From Morella rubra (Eukaryota > Streptophyta > Magnoliopsida > Fagales > Myricaceae): 64,000 bases of DNA. Positions within the stretch are counted from its first letter, which is position 1. Every line of letters starts with the position of its first letter. The stretch covers positions 39,147,584-39,211,583 of the forward strand of contig CM025850.1 in NCBI GenBank assembly GCA_003952965.2, written 5' to 3'. The notes below the pieces were generated by a model, which saw nothing but the letters and a program-made list of their open reading frames with translations, was not told the origin of the DNA and made no database searches. Positions 48,344 through 64,000 of the stretch are shown here, piece by piece. A program made the translations under genes and the position numbers.

Positions 48344-51300
48344 TTATGCTACATCCGAGGAGGGGTCCTCTCGTCCTTCCACTTCAGTTACAGACTGTAC
48401 TGGCTCCACAACTGGAGGTATGCAATCCACCTTGTAACGAAGAACCTACATTACAGAATAGACAAAATATTAACAAGATGAAACGACATATATCTCGAAA
48501 ATCTGACTCTTGCAAACATCCATGCGATCAGACACCTCCAGCTCAAAGCTCGAATTTTAAACGCAACCATTTGGAGTGAAAATAGCAATAATTTATTATT
48601 ATTATTTGTTCCTTTAAGGAAACTACTAAGTGAAATTCAGACAAACAATATGAACCTTACAATTACCCAAACACAACAAATTGGTATTAAACCCTTGGTA
48701 CCTCTACCCTTCACAGCAACCTTGGTCATGCATTATACTAAGCATCAACTAGGGAAGTGACCACAAAATTACGGGAAGCAGGAGCAGATTTCTGCATACC
48801 TTCTTGAAAAAGGTTGAATATGAATTGTCCCAAATCATCTTATAGCTTCCAACCATACATGTGCAGAAGTTCCCCTGTAAGAAAATGAATGAGATAGGAG
48901 AGAATTAACTAACAGTACTATTTTCAAAAACCGGTCAAAATGACACATATAGCCACACGGTTGACTCACTTGGTCAGAGTCATAACGCCGGTAAGGTAAT
49001 ATCAGCTGAAGTGGATATGCACCGATGACCCAACATTAATAAAACAACAAATCATTTGCAATTATAAAATAAAAAGGGGGAGAATTTTTAAGCAAAAAGA
49101 AAAATACGGTAGGAAGCATTATCGCTGGAACAAGAGGATTCAGAACAAAAATTCACTTACAGTTTTTTCCCCAGAAGAATTTGAAAACTCTACACTAAAT
49201 CCAATATCCTGGAAACAAAAGTATAAAACTCAACTGTCATGGTAAATGATCGCTTAACTACAATGTCAGACATTTCCTATAATGAAACCCACAATTTATA
49301 CTCAGGGATACAAGTCAGAAAAATAATTAAACAAATTAAGACAAATAGGTGATACGGGAAAAAAAAAAAACCACTTCCCTTTGTTCCCTCAGAACCCCCA
49401 ATATCAGCTATAATTCCTTTGAGATTTCCTAATCTATAATGGCAGAAACCCAGGTCAGATAAAAGCAATAAAGCTTGTACACAGCAGAAAGGCTGACTAA
49501 TGTCCTTAGTTGGTATGACATACCTAAGTCATCTGCCTATGTGGATAGAGACTGCTTCAAACAATTACTTGTGTCTTTCTACTTACAATTTGCACAAAAG
49601 TAATCCACCAAGAATTAGTCACGGTTGAAAAATGACAACATAAACATAGAGAATGCGCTAAAAAGCCAATCTGGCAGGGGCATAACCTCTGACAGGACCT
49701 TGTATGTTCCTCAATCCACAACCTCTCCCTATGGAGAGATAAGTTGATCAACAGTTTGCAGTATGTTTAAAAACAAAGAACAGATAGAAAAGATACCAGC
49801 CAAAGATACTCATCAACTCAATACAGAAAACTCTTCTCTTTTTCATCAAACAGCATCCTAAGGGGTTGCTTCTTGTCAGTATTTTTCACGTAAAGGGAAA
49901 AAGGCAAATGCCTATCCATTTTTGAAAGGTTTCCCATAGTTGCACCATACGGCATTCAAATACTGAAATTTAAAAATTTATTGCTGATTTTGTTTAAAAA
50001 ATAATGTAGAAATGCAAAAAAGGAACCATTTTCAATTTTTGTTTCTCCTTTGGCGAGTAAATGCCTTCCTAGTTTTGCTTAAAGGATAATGGAAAATGCA
50101 AATAAGAAACATTTTCAAATTTTTTCTCTGGACAAATAAATGACATCCTGGTTTTGCTTAAACGATAATGAAAAAATGAAAAAAAGGAAAAGTTTCCATT
50201 TTTTTTGGGCAAGTAAATGCCATAACATTGCCTTTAATCATCCACAATCTTCATTTTCAAATTTTTTCTCTGGACAAATAAATGACATCCTGGTTTTGCT
50301 TAGACATTAATGAAAAAATGCAAAAAAGGAAAAGTTTCCATTTTTTGTGTGCAAGTAAATGCCATAACATTGCCTTTAATTATCCACAATCTTCATTTTA
50401 TTTGCCTTTTTTTTTTGGTGGGGGGGGGGGGGGTGGCCGACAAAGAAGGTAAAACAATATATGGGGGATTTGCAAATGAAACAATTCTAAGTTTGTGCAG
50501 CAAATGACATTTCTCAAAAAGAAAGAAAAGGACCCAATCACGTAAGGACCAGAATTAACATTAGGAAAAGTACCATGTTTATCTTGCTTTGAACCAACGA
50601 GAAATCCCACGCAATGTAGGAGTTTATTGAGTCCACTGTCAAAAAAACCTACAAAGGTAATGGAATTAGGAAATGCCAGTCTGCAAAACATCTTTTTATG
50701 TTCAATTCTCTAAGCACAGAAACAATGATAAGACATTGAATAACATAGTAAAAATGGAAAGAATGTAACTGAACCTATACTAATACATCTTCCAATGCAT
50801 GTAAAAAGGAGAAGGATAACTCTAAAAGTTTCCAATCTACCGTTCAACAGATAGCTAACTTCTTACATCATAACTTTCATGAATAGTTACATCTCAACAA
50901 AGACACCGTCTCAAGTTGCAACTATATTCTTCAGCAAATCTCAGATAATGTCATTCTCAAAGGCATATAAAATAAAAGATAATATGGCTCATCTGTATAC
51001 AAAATTTTCCTAGTTTTTTTTTTTGTCTAAAACACAGATGATACCCAGTTTGTTGTGCAGAACTTAATTTCGATATATATGAAAAACTTTGCTTCTGCTG
51101 GGAAATATGTCATGGAACTTCTACCTTTTACAGTGAAGAGCTCCTTGGATGTTTGTGTTACAGGGTAACAAACATCGTTGGTGCCACCAATGATGTGTGA
51201 TGGAATGACAGGTTAGTGAAATTCTACCTCTCTTAGCAAGCTAATAATTTTTTTTAAAAGACAGTACTGTCAATATACGTACATACTTTCTCCTCCATCT

Positions 51301-54300
51301 TCCCTGCCTACTGAACTCTTATCTCAGTTGAGGTCTAGAAAGTAATGAAGAAACCCTAGGATAAAAGCCAATCCTACAAAGGAACTGTGAGTGGAGAATT
51401 AGTTCCACTCAAATAAAGCCCGGAGAAAACGTAATAAATCTTGCCACAGATGTTCCCTCCCCTTGCCCTCTGGCTACTTCCCAACCACATGCTCTGGTCA
51501 AGCAAGAAAGCACAAATTTCTAGGTAATGAGATTACTACTTCTACCTATCTTCCCATTAGCAGGAAAGCGTCTGATTCCCAGAACAAGGCTCAACACACT
51601 AAACTTCCCAACAATGGAGAAAACCAGCGAACAAAGGGCACACGATAACATCAGGAAATACATACTCAGATAAGGTTGTGGAGTCGAGAGTTTTCACAAT
51701 CGAACCCATAAGGTGCTCAATTGTAAACAATGTGACGGCCAACAAATCGGCTTCTTGGGATTGCCATTTTGTGAATTCTCTTTGACAAGGTAACATTTAC
51801 AGTAGCTGGTTGCATAAGCTCTTCAAGACAGAGTTCACAAAATATTCACTAAGAAGCATGCATCACTTAAATGAATGCCTTAGGTCCAAACAAAGAGATC
51901 AGAGCACATTACTTAGTTCAAAATATCATACGGGCACTCTCAAGTATGAGAAATGAATATTCCAAACATATGTGAAAACAAACCTCATAAGTTTTTCCAG
52001 CTGCAACACTTATCTCTTTGTACTCATCACTTCCCCTGTATAGACAAAAGAGCAAGACTTTGAAATGAAAGTACCAAAAAAATGACAGCTAAAAATTTGG
52101 ACAACTTACCTGGCATCTAATGCACCAGCAGCCTCTGCTGACATTAAGAAGGGTGAATTTGCAAAGACATCACTGATAAAACACAGACAGTGCTATCAGT
52201 AGAAAAACATATCAAACCAAGCAATAATACAGAAACAATTGTAGCCCAGAACAAAAAGTAAGGCTCATATTCCCTTCATTTTCAAAATATCATGCAGGCA
52301 AATACACATAAAACATGATAGACTAGTTATCTCCCACACAAAGAAGGTTGCCTGAATTACAAGGAAAAAGGAATAAATGTTATGAATCAAAACCCAATTC
52401 AAAACGTATAACATTATCAATCTCCATTGAGGATTTATTATCATCTAAATTTCTGGCTGTTTCTGGAAACCACTAGAATTCCAAAGAGTCCTCTCCGGAA
52501 TACCTACAAAAGGTTCTAACTCATCAAGTCTGGGAGAGTCGTTAAAAATACAGTCTTTGAGACGTACAATGTTCAACTTTTGCAATCTGATGCAGCAAGA
52601 CACTGCGGCAAAGATGATTTTCTTGCTGTAAAACAGCATATAAGCCTTACATGACAGAAAAGGGACTAAATTCCCGAGGGGGAGGGGGAAAGATTCCTCG
52701 TCAAAATACTCCACTTCCTATATTTTCATTCGAGATATATGAACAATACTCGCCCAAGTCAAACTTGGGACATGTTCGTTTGCAAAAATATTCTAGAATA
52801 CAATAGGATTCAACAAAATTTACAAAAAGAACATTCAAAATCTCAAAAATTCCTACACAAACGCTAATACCTTTTACACAATCTCCAACAACTTTTCACA
52901 CAAACTTCAATACCTTTTCAAAAAAATTATAACAAATATTATCTCTCTATACTTTTTCACCAACTCCAATATTTTTTTATTAAACAATTACATCAAATCA
53001 TCTCTTCTACTTTTTACAAAAAACAAAAATTAAATATCTTTAAAACTTTTCATCAACTTTTTCACAAAAACTTATAAAACTCTAATTTACATAAATATTC
53101 ACAATTCTATCAAAATCTTAAAAATCTTACAATTTTTTACAAACCGAACATCCCCTTGATTTTGGTACACATTCTAGATAGGCATTAACAAATTTCACAA
53201 GCCCCTAGACATGAAACTTAGATGCTAAAGGACTTGTTGACCATGCTATTTACACTTTAAGTTCCCAAATCAATGTCTTACTAAGAAAAATAACTTAAGC
53301 ATCCTATGACCGATTTGGACTGTTTTTTCTAGGAAGTTTGACTGGCTGGCGGCATCACAAATTTCACAGCCATGCCAGTGACAACTACAAAGACCTTCTG
53401 TTCTTTAAAAGGTGTGTATATTTTTTTGAAAAGGGAACTATAATGGAAACCATATATAAGAGGACAACTGCAAGCCTCTATTGTTAAAAGAATAGCCACC
53501 AGTGGGGAATGCCTAGATGCCGATCAGGCATTCCAATGTATATATTGGGTATCCTGATGCAATTAAATGCTTAGGAGTAGAATATCATTGAGCTTGTTGC
53601 CTGATCCCTCCATGCAAGTAATTTGGCATTGGTTTTTTAAGCCATCTCTTGAAGAAATTCAACATTCAACTCAAGATACATCTAATTGAACCACTGAAAG
53701 GAAATTAAATTATTAGTCCTAAAAGAGAGATCAAATCAATTCACTGTCCGTCGCAATAGAGCCAATCCACAAATACAGCTTAGGATGGACCAACATGTAG
53801 GATTGATAAGGATCGGTAGTGGTAGAACGAAGAGTGACAACTGAAAGAATCATAAAGACTCAGGAATACAAAGTACCTAATGGCGAACCAGAAGGCCAAA
53901 GCAGAATAACATATCACGAAGTTCAAAGCACTGATGCTTTAACTAAATAAAGAAACCCAAAAAATGAAAGAGAATAGGCATATGGAACTCCAAGATCCCC
54001 ATTGTATTAAAAGTTACATATAGGATAATTATTTTTCCATGTAAAAGCAGCATTGAAATGCGAAGTAAATAATGTACAAACATTGCTCTTATAAATTAAT
54101 AACACAAGAGGATAACAACACATAATGCAGGAAGCAGAAACAATACCCCATAAATTTGATGAACCTTTCAAACTCAGTGGTGTAGACATTAATAGCTTGT
54201 TCCAAGAGAGCAACCTGTTGCCTCTTTCTGCTAAACAAGATTTGTCGAGCCAAAAATACAGAAACCAAAATAAAGCATCACCACCTTAACAGCAAAATAT

Positions 54301-57300
54301 ATAGTTAAACATATTCCTCCTACACACTATCAACAGTACCAAACAGATAAGATACAAAGACTGCAATACTCACAAGTTTTCAGCTTCAAACCGCCCCCAT
54401 AATACTAAAAGAAAAAGTCGAATAGAAATCACCAATGTTGTAAGGCTGTATAATGGTGGCCCATAACGCTGTCGTTGCTCTTCCATGGGCCTAGTAATAA
54501 AACCTTTTCAGGATCCTATTGTCATTCAAGGAAATTATTTAAAGAACTACATAACCACAACTATCTTCATTGGAATGGAAAACGTTACAGATCTTTTTTG
54601 TAGGAGAAAATAAGAAGCTACTTTTGAAGCAGAAAGCATATACCCTTCATCATCATTTATTTGCCGAATAAAATCTAGCAAAACCTGCGCCAGAAAATGG
54701 TAATAAAAAAAATATAACTACAAACATTAGTACAGGACCAAGAATAAAGTCCCAGAGTTTACAAATATTTTTCTCACTTGCATCTCAATTTGAATAATTT
54801 ACCTAGACTATATAACTACTTGACCCAAGCTGCCTACAGTTGACAAGGCTATAACGATAGATAGGGGAGTAGTAGAGTATACAGCTGTTATCACAACTGA
54901 AAGCACAAGTTCAGAGAAGTATTTACACTACAGAGAATCCAACTACAGAAGTGCTTCGATGGTGGGGTTACAGAACCCAATAAAACATTACCTGTGGAAC
55001 TCCAACCAAGTACTTCACAAGGGTTTTGTAGACACCTGTGGCAGAACCAAGTTGAGCTAATTGTCTCCTCCTGGAAGAGTAATTAGCAATCACATACGGA
55101 CCATCTCAGCACTTGCAGAACTGCCAAGAAAGGCTTAATTACATCATCAGTCCTTGTGGTATTTCAAAATCTCAAACTGATCCCTAGGGTATTTGTTGTT
55201 CCAAATTAGTCCCTGTGGAATATTACAATGCCAATGCAGCCCCTTCTGTCAATTGGTGCCTGCATCTGAATAGCAAAGTCCTACGTGGCTAACGAGAACA
55301 ATAGATCTCCACGTGTTAATTCCAAATGGTAAAAAATTAATAAGTGCCACCTTTTGCGTGGCGTATTTGATCTAGCTGGAATCTGACGTGGCAGCATACA
55401 CGGGCTAGCACTCATTTATTTTTTACCACAAGAAACGGACACGTGGAGGCTTGGTATTGGTTATGACGTATCCCCGTAAACCACGTAGGACTTTGTCGTT
55501 CAGATACAAGCGCCAATTGACGAAAATGACTGTATTGGATTCCACAAGGACTACTTCAGGACAAAAAATATCCTAAGGACCACTTTGAGATTTTGAAATT
55601 GCATAGAGACCAATAGAGTAATTAAGCCAAATTGAAAATGAAGAAGCTTCACCTTTCCATTTGTTGTTTCCACAACAGAGCATATCGGTCACGTATACTT
55701 CCACCAGAATTAACCAAAGCATCCACCTCTGCTTGCTTATTCCTCTCTGATCGCTCTCGTTGTTGTTTGATAAGTGTTCCTCGAAAATCTTGAGGCATGT
55801 AGGTCAGAACTGCAGATATATTAACAAATCCTGTGAATAAGTATGGATAAAATGTCCCGGTGGAGTAAATCAAAGACAATCATCTCAGAGTGCATTAGTA
55901 GGCAGTGAGTTAGAGTATTTGTTCAGAAGCAGTGTACAGGTGAGCTGCAATGTGACACAAACTTTTTGCTAATCTAATAGCTTCAAGAGGTCATCTCCAA
56001 GGTGAAAAACCATACTGATACCTGATGTCCCAATTCCTAGTCCTACTGTTTTCTACCATTCTTCAAAAATTGCATTAAATTGCTGTCAAGATTTTACAAC
56101 CTAACGCCTGAAGAAAGAAAAAGGCCATACTTTTTCCTACAAGTACTACAATCTTTGAATTACGCTGAACGAAAAATCCTAAAGACTCTTATAGCAACCA
56201 TAGAACCTAAATTCTATCTTACCATCAGAGTTTTTGGGTGTAACACCCCAAGTCTCACATAGAGTGGGAGACAATAAGGAATGAGAAAAAACTTGTATAA
56301 GGCCAAGTCCCACGTTGGTTTCTTACCAGGCAAAACTGAGCTTTATAGTGATTTCACAGGGCTTCAAAAATAACCTTGACTAGTCCTTTTGAAGTCAAAA
56401 CACAAATGTGGCTAGCACTCCCTGGGGTCGTTACAAATGGTATCAGAGCGGCTCAATAACCACTAATATAGGCTTCATAGGCCCTGACGAGGACGTCAGG
56501 GATTTAAGGGAGGAGATTGTAACACCTTGAGTCCCATGTAGAGTGGGAGAGGATAAGCAATGAGAAATAAATTGTATAAGGCCAAGTCCCACATTGGTTT
56601 CTTAGTGGGTAGAATTGGGTCTTATAATGATTCCACGGGGCTCCAAAAGTAACCTTGACTAGTCATTTTGAAGTTAAAACACAAATGTGATCATCGCTCC
56701 CTTTGTTACATAGGGCCACTCAAACATCAGCTTTACTAAACATGGAATGGAATCGGCAATGACCTCAATTATGGACCACATAGGTCATCACACAAATTTA
56801 CAGGAAGTATACCAAAAGTATTTCATGGAATGGAATCAGCAATGACCTCAATTATGGACCACATAGGTCACCACACAACTTTACAGGAAGTATAGCAAAA
56901 GTATTTCATAGAGCATGAGAACCACTCAGATGCATAATTCAAACAACAACCTTAACTCACCACAATCAACATGGGGGAAAAACTGAGCTAGCTAACAACC
57001 TGCAGGGTTAAATCTATAGATATGGCTTTCAACCTAAAATTATAGTACAAAATAATTCAATCTGATATGTGAATGTATGTACATCTCTGCATATATCTAT
57101 AGGGTTAAATCTATAGATATAGCTTTAAACCTAAAATTCCATTACAGAATTATTCAATCTAATATGTGAATGTATGTACGTCTCTACATATATATATGTG
57201 AAGAGGGAGGGAGGATGGAAGAACTAACTAACCTGTATTAAACACGCGATCAGAATTCTTTGATTGGAAAAACTCCAAAACATTCAAAGTGCTTTGAAGT

Positions 57301-58372
57301 TTATCTTTGAGCTGCCTGAAAATAGTACCAAGCTCAACACCATCAGATGTGGACTGCTGTTGAAGCTGCAGGCAAGATAAACATGTGCTCTATGTTATAA
57401 CCAGATCATGATCCAACGGAACAAGGAGAGATGAAATATTGTCTTGACAATTACATATAAGCATCCCAGCTTTAGCAATAACATATAGGAATTTTATATC
57501 TTACCACTGCTGGCCAATGAGACGTTTCAAGCAAAAAAAGAATTTCTTCGATGTTTTCTCTATTCTTCCACATGTTCTCATCAATTTTATGGGGAGGCCG
57601 GCGGTCTGCTTCATCTACCAATAAGCTTCCATCTATAATGACAATGACTTGCCATGTGAGGAGGTCAAACATAATAATTCAATGCAACAATTAAGAATAA
57701 GCCTAAAAGAACTGCAGCAAAGGCTATTAGTTGCCTGAGATCTTGTCTTAGTTATTTGATCAAACTGTTAAAGATGGCAATCCTTTGAGCTACAAGCATG
57801 TGTTTCCTGCCCAATGTAAATGTACGTCTGAGATTCCCAAGCCCTCGCAAGACGAAAGCAGCAATACACTCGTCGTTTTGGCAATAGACACATTGCATTG
57901 CAAGTTTGAAGTTACGAAGGGAAGTTTGGGTGACACAGGTGGCATTATAAAGACCAGATAATTTATGGGGCAGATCTGAATCAGAGGAACTAGAGTCCTC
58001 AAACAGCGTCTCGACTTCCAAGGATACAAAAACCGTAAGACGCAGATCTGTAACATGTTTGTATGGAGGATAGAAGAGAATAATTAGAGGATGGAGCAGG
58101 TAGAACGAGCGAGAGAGAGAGAGAGAGAAACCTCCAGTTAGAGGACGGTGGTTGAGCAAATCGTTAACTATCGAGCGAATCTCAGACGAAAGGCGAGTGA
58201 CATCATCAGATAGCGGTGAAATGGGTACTTGTCGTAATAAGAAGCCAGATAACTGCGGGTTATTGGTACCAGACCCTCCGTAGAAGCCATTTCTTATGTA
58301 ATTGTTGGTATCGATTCGGAAGATCGAAACAAGGGATTTTGCCTGATCGATCCCAGAGACGGCGCCTACCAA
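48344..58372 (-). CDS. Membrane protein with C-terminal GOLD-like domain (uncharacterised plant family)
   Basis: Fifteen exons join in phase to about 482 residues: 58132-58372, 57505-57632, 57233-57365, 55653-55830, 54992-55070, 54644-54684, 54374-54490, 54147-54227, 52110-52172, 51984-52035, 50574-50648, 49161-49208, 48970-49005, 48800-48874 and 48344-48445 (TAA). The N-terminal part is helical (LSSEIRSIVNDLL, ENIEEILFLLETSHWPA). The middle has a charged stretch (RERSERNKQAEVDAL) and one hydrophobic segment (LTTLVISIRLFLLVLWG), probably membrane-embedded. The C-terminal third, with IAWDFSLVQSK, DIGFSVEFSNSSG, LPYRRYDSDQGNF and YKMIWDNSYSTFFKK, has the look of a GOLD domain, a beta-sandwich found in Golgi trafficking proteins. 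I recall a similar Arabidopsis protein of unclear function, so no symbol is given. Oddity: the frame opens at a TTG (58372-58370) just after an in-frame TAA (58387-58385), with no in-frame ATG. Confidence 0.85.
49960..50400. repeat. Diverged tandem repeats, about 142-bp period, in a GOLD-gene intron
   Basis: The phrase ttttctctggacaaataaat recurs at 50122 and 50264, with the following tgacatcctggttttgctta and aaaaaggaaaagtttcca in step. Two shorter, weaker copies precede it near 49985 and 50065. A poly-G run follows at 50420-50432. Confidence 0.8.
52768..53154. mobile_element. AT-rich MITE-like element with ATGTTCG-TTTG inverted ends
   Basis: Left end gggacatgttcgtttgcaaa and right end tttacaaaccgaacatcccc are inverted matches over about 18 bases. 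The interior is a chain of acaactttt/cacaaact-like motifs. It sits in the intron between the GOLD-gene exons at 52110-52172 and 54147-54227. No target-site duplication could be fixed by eye. Confidence 0.55.
55132..55628. mobile_element. MITE with long terminal inverted repeats in a GOLD-gene intron
   Basis: The ends ggcttaattac and its complement gtaattaagcc are followed on both sides by matching blocks (fcaaaatctcaaa-like: tttcaaaatctcaaa at the left, tttgagattttgaaa at the right). They continue with imperfect pairing for over 100 bases, including gacaaagtc-type and tcaattggcg blocks. This is the common plant element type whose ends spell a 'ttagtccctgtgg' phrase. No coding sequence. A clear target-site duplication was not found. 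Confidence 0.8.
56239..56710. mobile_element. TRIM-type miniature LTR retroelement (fossil)
   Basis: Two direct terminal repeats (56239-56435 and 56518-56710, about 195 bp each) begin TGTAACACC and end TTACA. The first is followed after two bases by TGGTATCAGAGC (56438-56449), the methionine-tRNA primer-binding site. A purine-rich tract (aagggaggaga, 56506-56516) precedes the second repeat. The internal part is only about 80 bp with no coding capacity, as is usual for TRIMs. The two repeats differ at roughly one site in six by eye, so the insertion is old. It lies in an intron of the GOLD-domain gene. Confidence 0.88.
56735..56915. repeat. Tandem duplication, about 86 bp per unit
   Basis: Two adjacent units carry catggaatggaatc followed by caatgacctcaattatggac and a shared tttacaggaagtat block. 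They differ at only a few positions, so this is a recent local duplication, just downstream of the TRIM. Confidence 0.88.
57005..57203. repeat. Tandem duplication, about 99 bp per unit
   Basis: The phrase gggttaaatctatagatat recurs near 57005 and 57103, followed in both by aacctaaaatt and aatatgtgaatgtatgta-like blocks and tatata tails. Confidence 0.88.
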
Positions 58373-58387
58373 TTCCCTCTCAGCTTA

Positions 58388-62270
<3,883 letters not shown>

Positions 62271-64000
62271 GTCAGAATTGTCGCCCATCTTTATTATGTC
62301 TCTGCTGGTTTTAATATATATATCACACGGACATATCGTCAACTATTTTTTTTAATCTTATTAAAAGAAGCACTAATAAATATATTAGGATAAGAACTTA
62401 TAATACAAACTATTCAATAAACACCTAATAGCTTAAGATGCAACAAGAAACATCAAGGAATTTGATCAATTATCTGAAAGCTTAAATTAGAGCACTTGAT
62501 TGTTATCTTTTAGTCGCTACCTAGATATTTAGAGGCCTTGCCTTCTTATTTTAACAGGATCTGCGACGCAACTAAAACATCAAGGAATTTTAGTTTCCAG
62601 ACTTTCACCTAGGAAAACAAGGATAGAGAGTATATGTATAGACCTCAGAAACAATGAGACCATCTATTTATGAGAACTAGACCAGCGCACAACTGCCGTC
62701 CATACAGAGAAGTTTTGCAATGACCGAATGTCGTCTATTTTATGGAGTTGAATTAGCCAAATTACATATACAATATGCTTCAAAGCGCTAATAACCTATT
62801 ACTGATGTGAGTTCCCAACCAAAAGGCTGCTTGGTTGGTGTGTACCCATGGCCTTTTAGTCTTAGGCGCTTGTGTAATCCTTTGTTAACCATGATATAGA
62901 GGGACTGGCTCTTTGTTTTTGGTGGTGATATCATAGTTGGGCATTGATGATGTGCCAGCAGCAAGGGTGGTCTTCACGAAGCCTTTGCAGCAACAATGTG
63001 GTGGTCAAGGATTGCTAGGCCATGGGTGGTTGTGTGCTAGACATTAGTGATTTTTAAATTTGGTTTCACACCTAACAGTAATTTGTTTTCTGGTAAAAAA
63101 TGTGTTTTTGTTATGTCTATACATGACCATATGTCCTGTTGGCATACCCCCAGACTACAGCAGTAATTTAGATCTATGCCTTAAATTTAAGTGAGTGGAC
63201 CTTAATGAAGTTGAAGAACTACTGCATGTATTGTATTATATTATCATCATTGGCTATTGATCTTTATATCTTAGGAAGGGTAAGTGACTTGGGGAGTTAA
63301 GTATTAAGAGGTTAGTATGGACCACCCATAATCTAGGGTTAAGCCATTTTAGCTTAAGTATGAGGGCTTAGTAAAGACTTAGTCTCATATACTGTTTGTT
63401 GTAGTTCAATAATCAGTTCAAATACAAAGCGTTCATCTATGTTCCAATAGGTGAATCTCAGTTCGAACCAGTAATTGGTTAGATTGAACGTGAGGTACAC
63501 CAATCAACCAAAAAGTGAGATCTGTTTTGGCATATTGCATTGATTGATACACAGTCGATAGGTTGGCGGACTAAGGTTCAATGGAGAGGTCTGTATTCTG
63601 GTTGGGTGAAAGCTTGATTGAAAGAAATACTGATTTTAACTAGGTTTATTTGAACAGAATTTGCCACATATGCATGAGTTATAGAAATTCTTAGATTAGA
63701 TGTGATTTCCAAGTTTTTCCAGGACATGTTTATATCCCTTCAAGACGTGAGTAGAAGTCTGGAGAAAGATATTGACAGCCGCTAAAGGTGTGACGGTGAG
63801 TGGAGGAGATCACTGTGAATTGGTAGTGGATATAAAAAGCAAGGGTGCAGTATTGGTAGGCGCACAAACATGAATTGTACAACATGAAGCTGGGAGGGAA
63901 TCGAGTATGTCTATAGGTGTTAATGAAAATCAACACTTCTACTTGTTTCCGTATTAGAGAGGCCATTTCAATTGGGTTGGTTTGGGGTTCTTCCCAAGTG
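62271..64000 (+). other. Intron 2 of PECT1, incomplete
   Basis: Follows a GTCAGA donor at 62271. I find no stretch resembling the next PECT1 exon, so the intron is at least 1.7 kb and runs off the window. No other gene or mobile element is supported here. Confidence 0.6.

Noticed and set aside
49960-50400. Tandem repeats considered as a CRISPR-like array
   Set aside because: The genome is a plant, and the units are long and contiguous with no unique spacers.
57790-58056. Continuation of GOLD-gene exon 1 as a 206-codon frame down to 57752
   Set aside because: A consensus donor at 58131-58130 splices in phase to 57632; sequence beyond it is intronic.

Overview
This is a nuclear window from a flowering plant, most likely a woody or at least intron-rich eudicot-like genome. 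It is AT-rich, its genes are split by typical GT-AG introns, and the recognisable genes are plant families: an NPSN-type SNARE, a GAUT7-like galacturonosyltransferase relic, SCARECROW, a mitochondrial-type FOLD enzyme, a GOLD-domain protein and PECT1. All protein calls come from reading spliced exons by eye and comparing them with remembered family sequences. No database search was run.

Region 1 (1-16567) is a giant near-perfect palindrome. Two arms of at least 8.2 kb face each other around a 64-bp unique spacer (8261-8324). Each arm carries exons 2-10 of the same NPSN SNARE gene, head to head, and both copies lose exon 1 at the centre. The arms differ by scattered single-base changes and indels, and each has lost a different small tandem duplicate, so they have diverged independently. 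The left arm is still matching when the window begins. A true genomic palindrome and a mis-joined pair of haplotypes both fit.

Region 2 (16568-25200) has no supported gene. It holds a fold-back element, a (TA)n tract, a 1000-base assembly gap (19804-20803) and a repeat-like stretch rich in homopolymers. Region 3 (25212-30116) is a decayed GAUT7-like gene. Its 5' and middle exons read well, but there are at least six frame problems, most of them in the 3' half.

Region 4 (31284-34950) is an intact SCARECROW homologue on the minus strand. A diverged duplicate of its last codons and 3' UTR lies just downstream. Region 5 (34951-42789) is AT-rich intergenic DNA with simple repeats and small TGTTTG-ended elements. 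Region 6 (42790-46338) is a complete five-exon FOLD gene with a long hairpin in intron 1.

Region 7 (48344-58372, minus strand) is a 15-exon gene for a membrane protein with a C-terminal GOLD-like domain. It has no in-frame ATG. Its introns contain a TRIM retroelement fossil, a long-TIR MITE and several local tandem duplications. Region 8 (61587 to the window end) is the start of PECT1, cut by the window edge.

The genes are ordinary single-copy housekeeping or developmental loci and do not form an operon-like system. The structural novelty of the window is the palindrome and its two headless SNARE genes.
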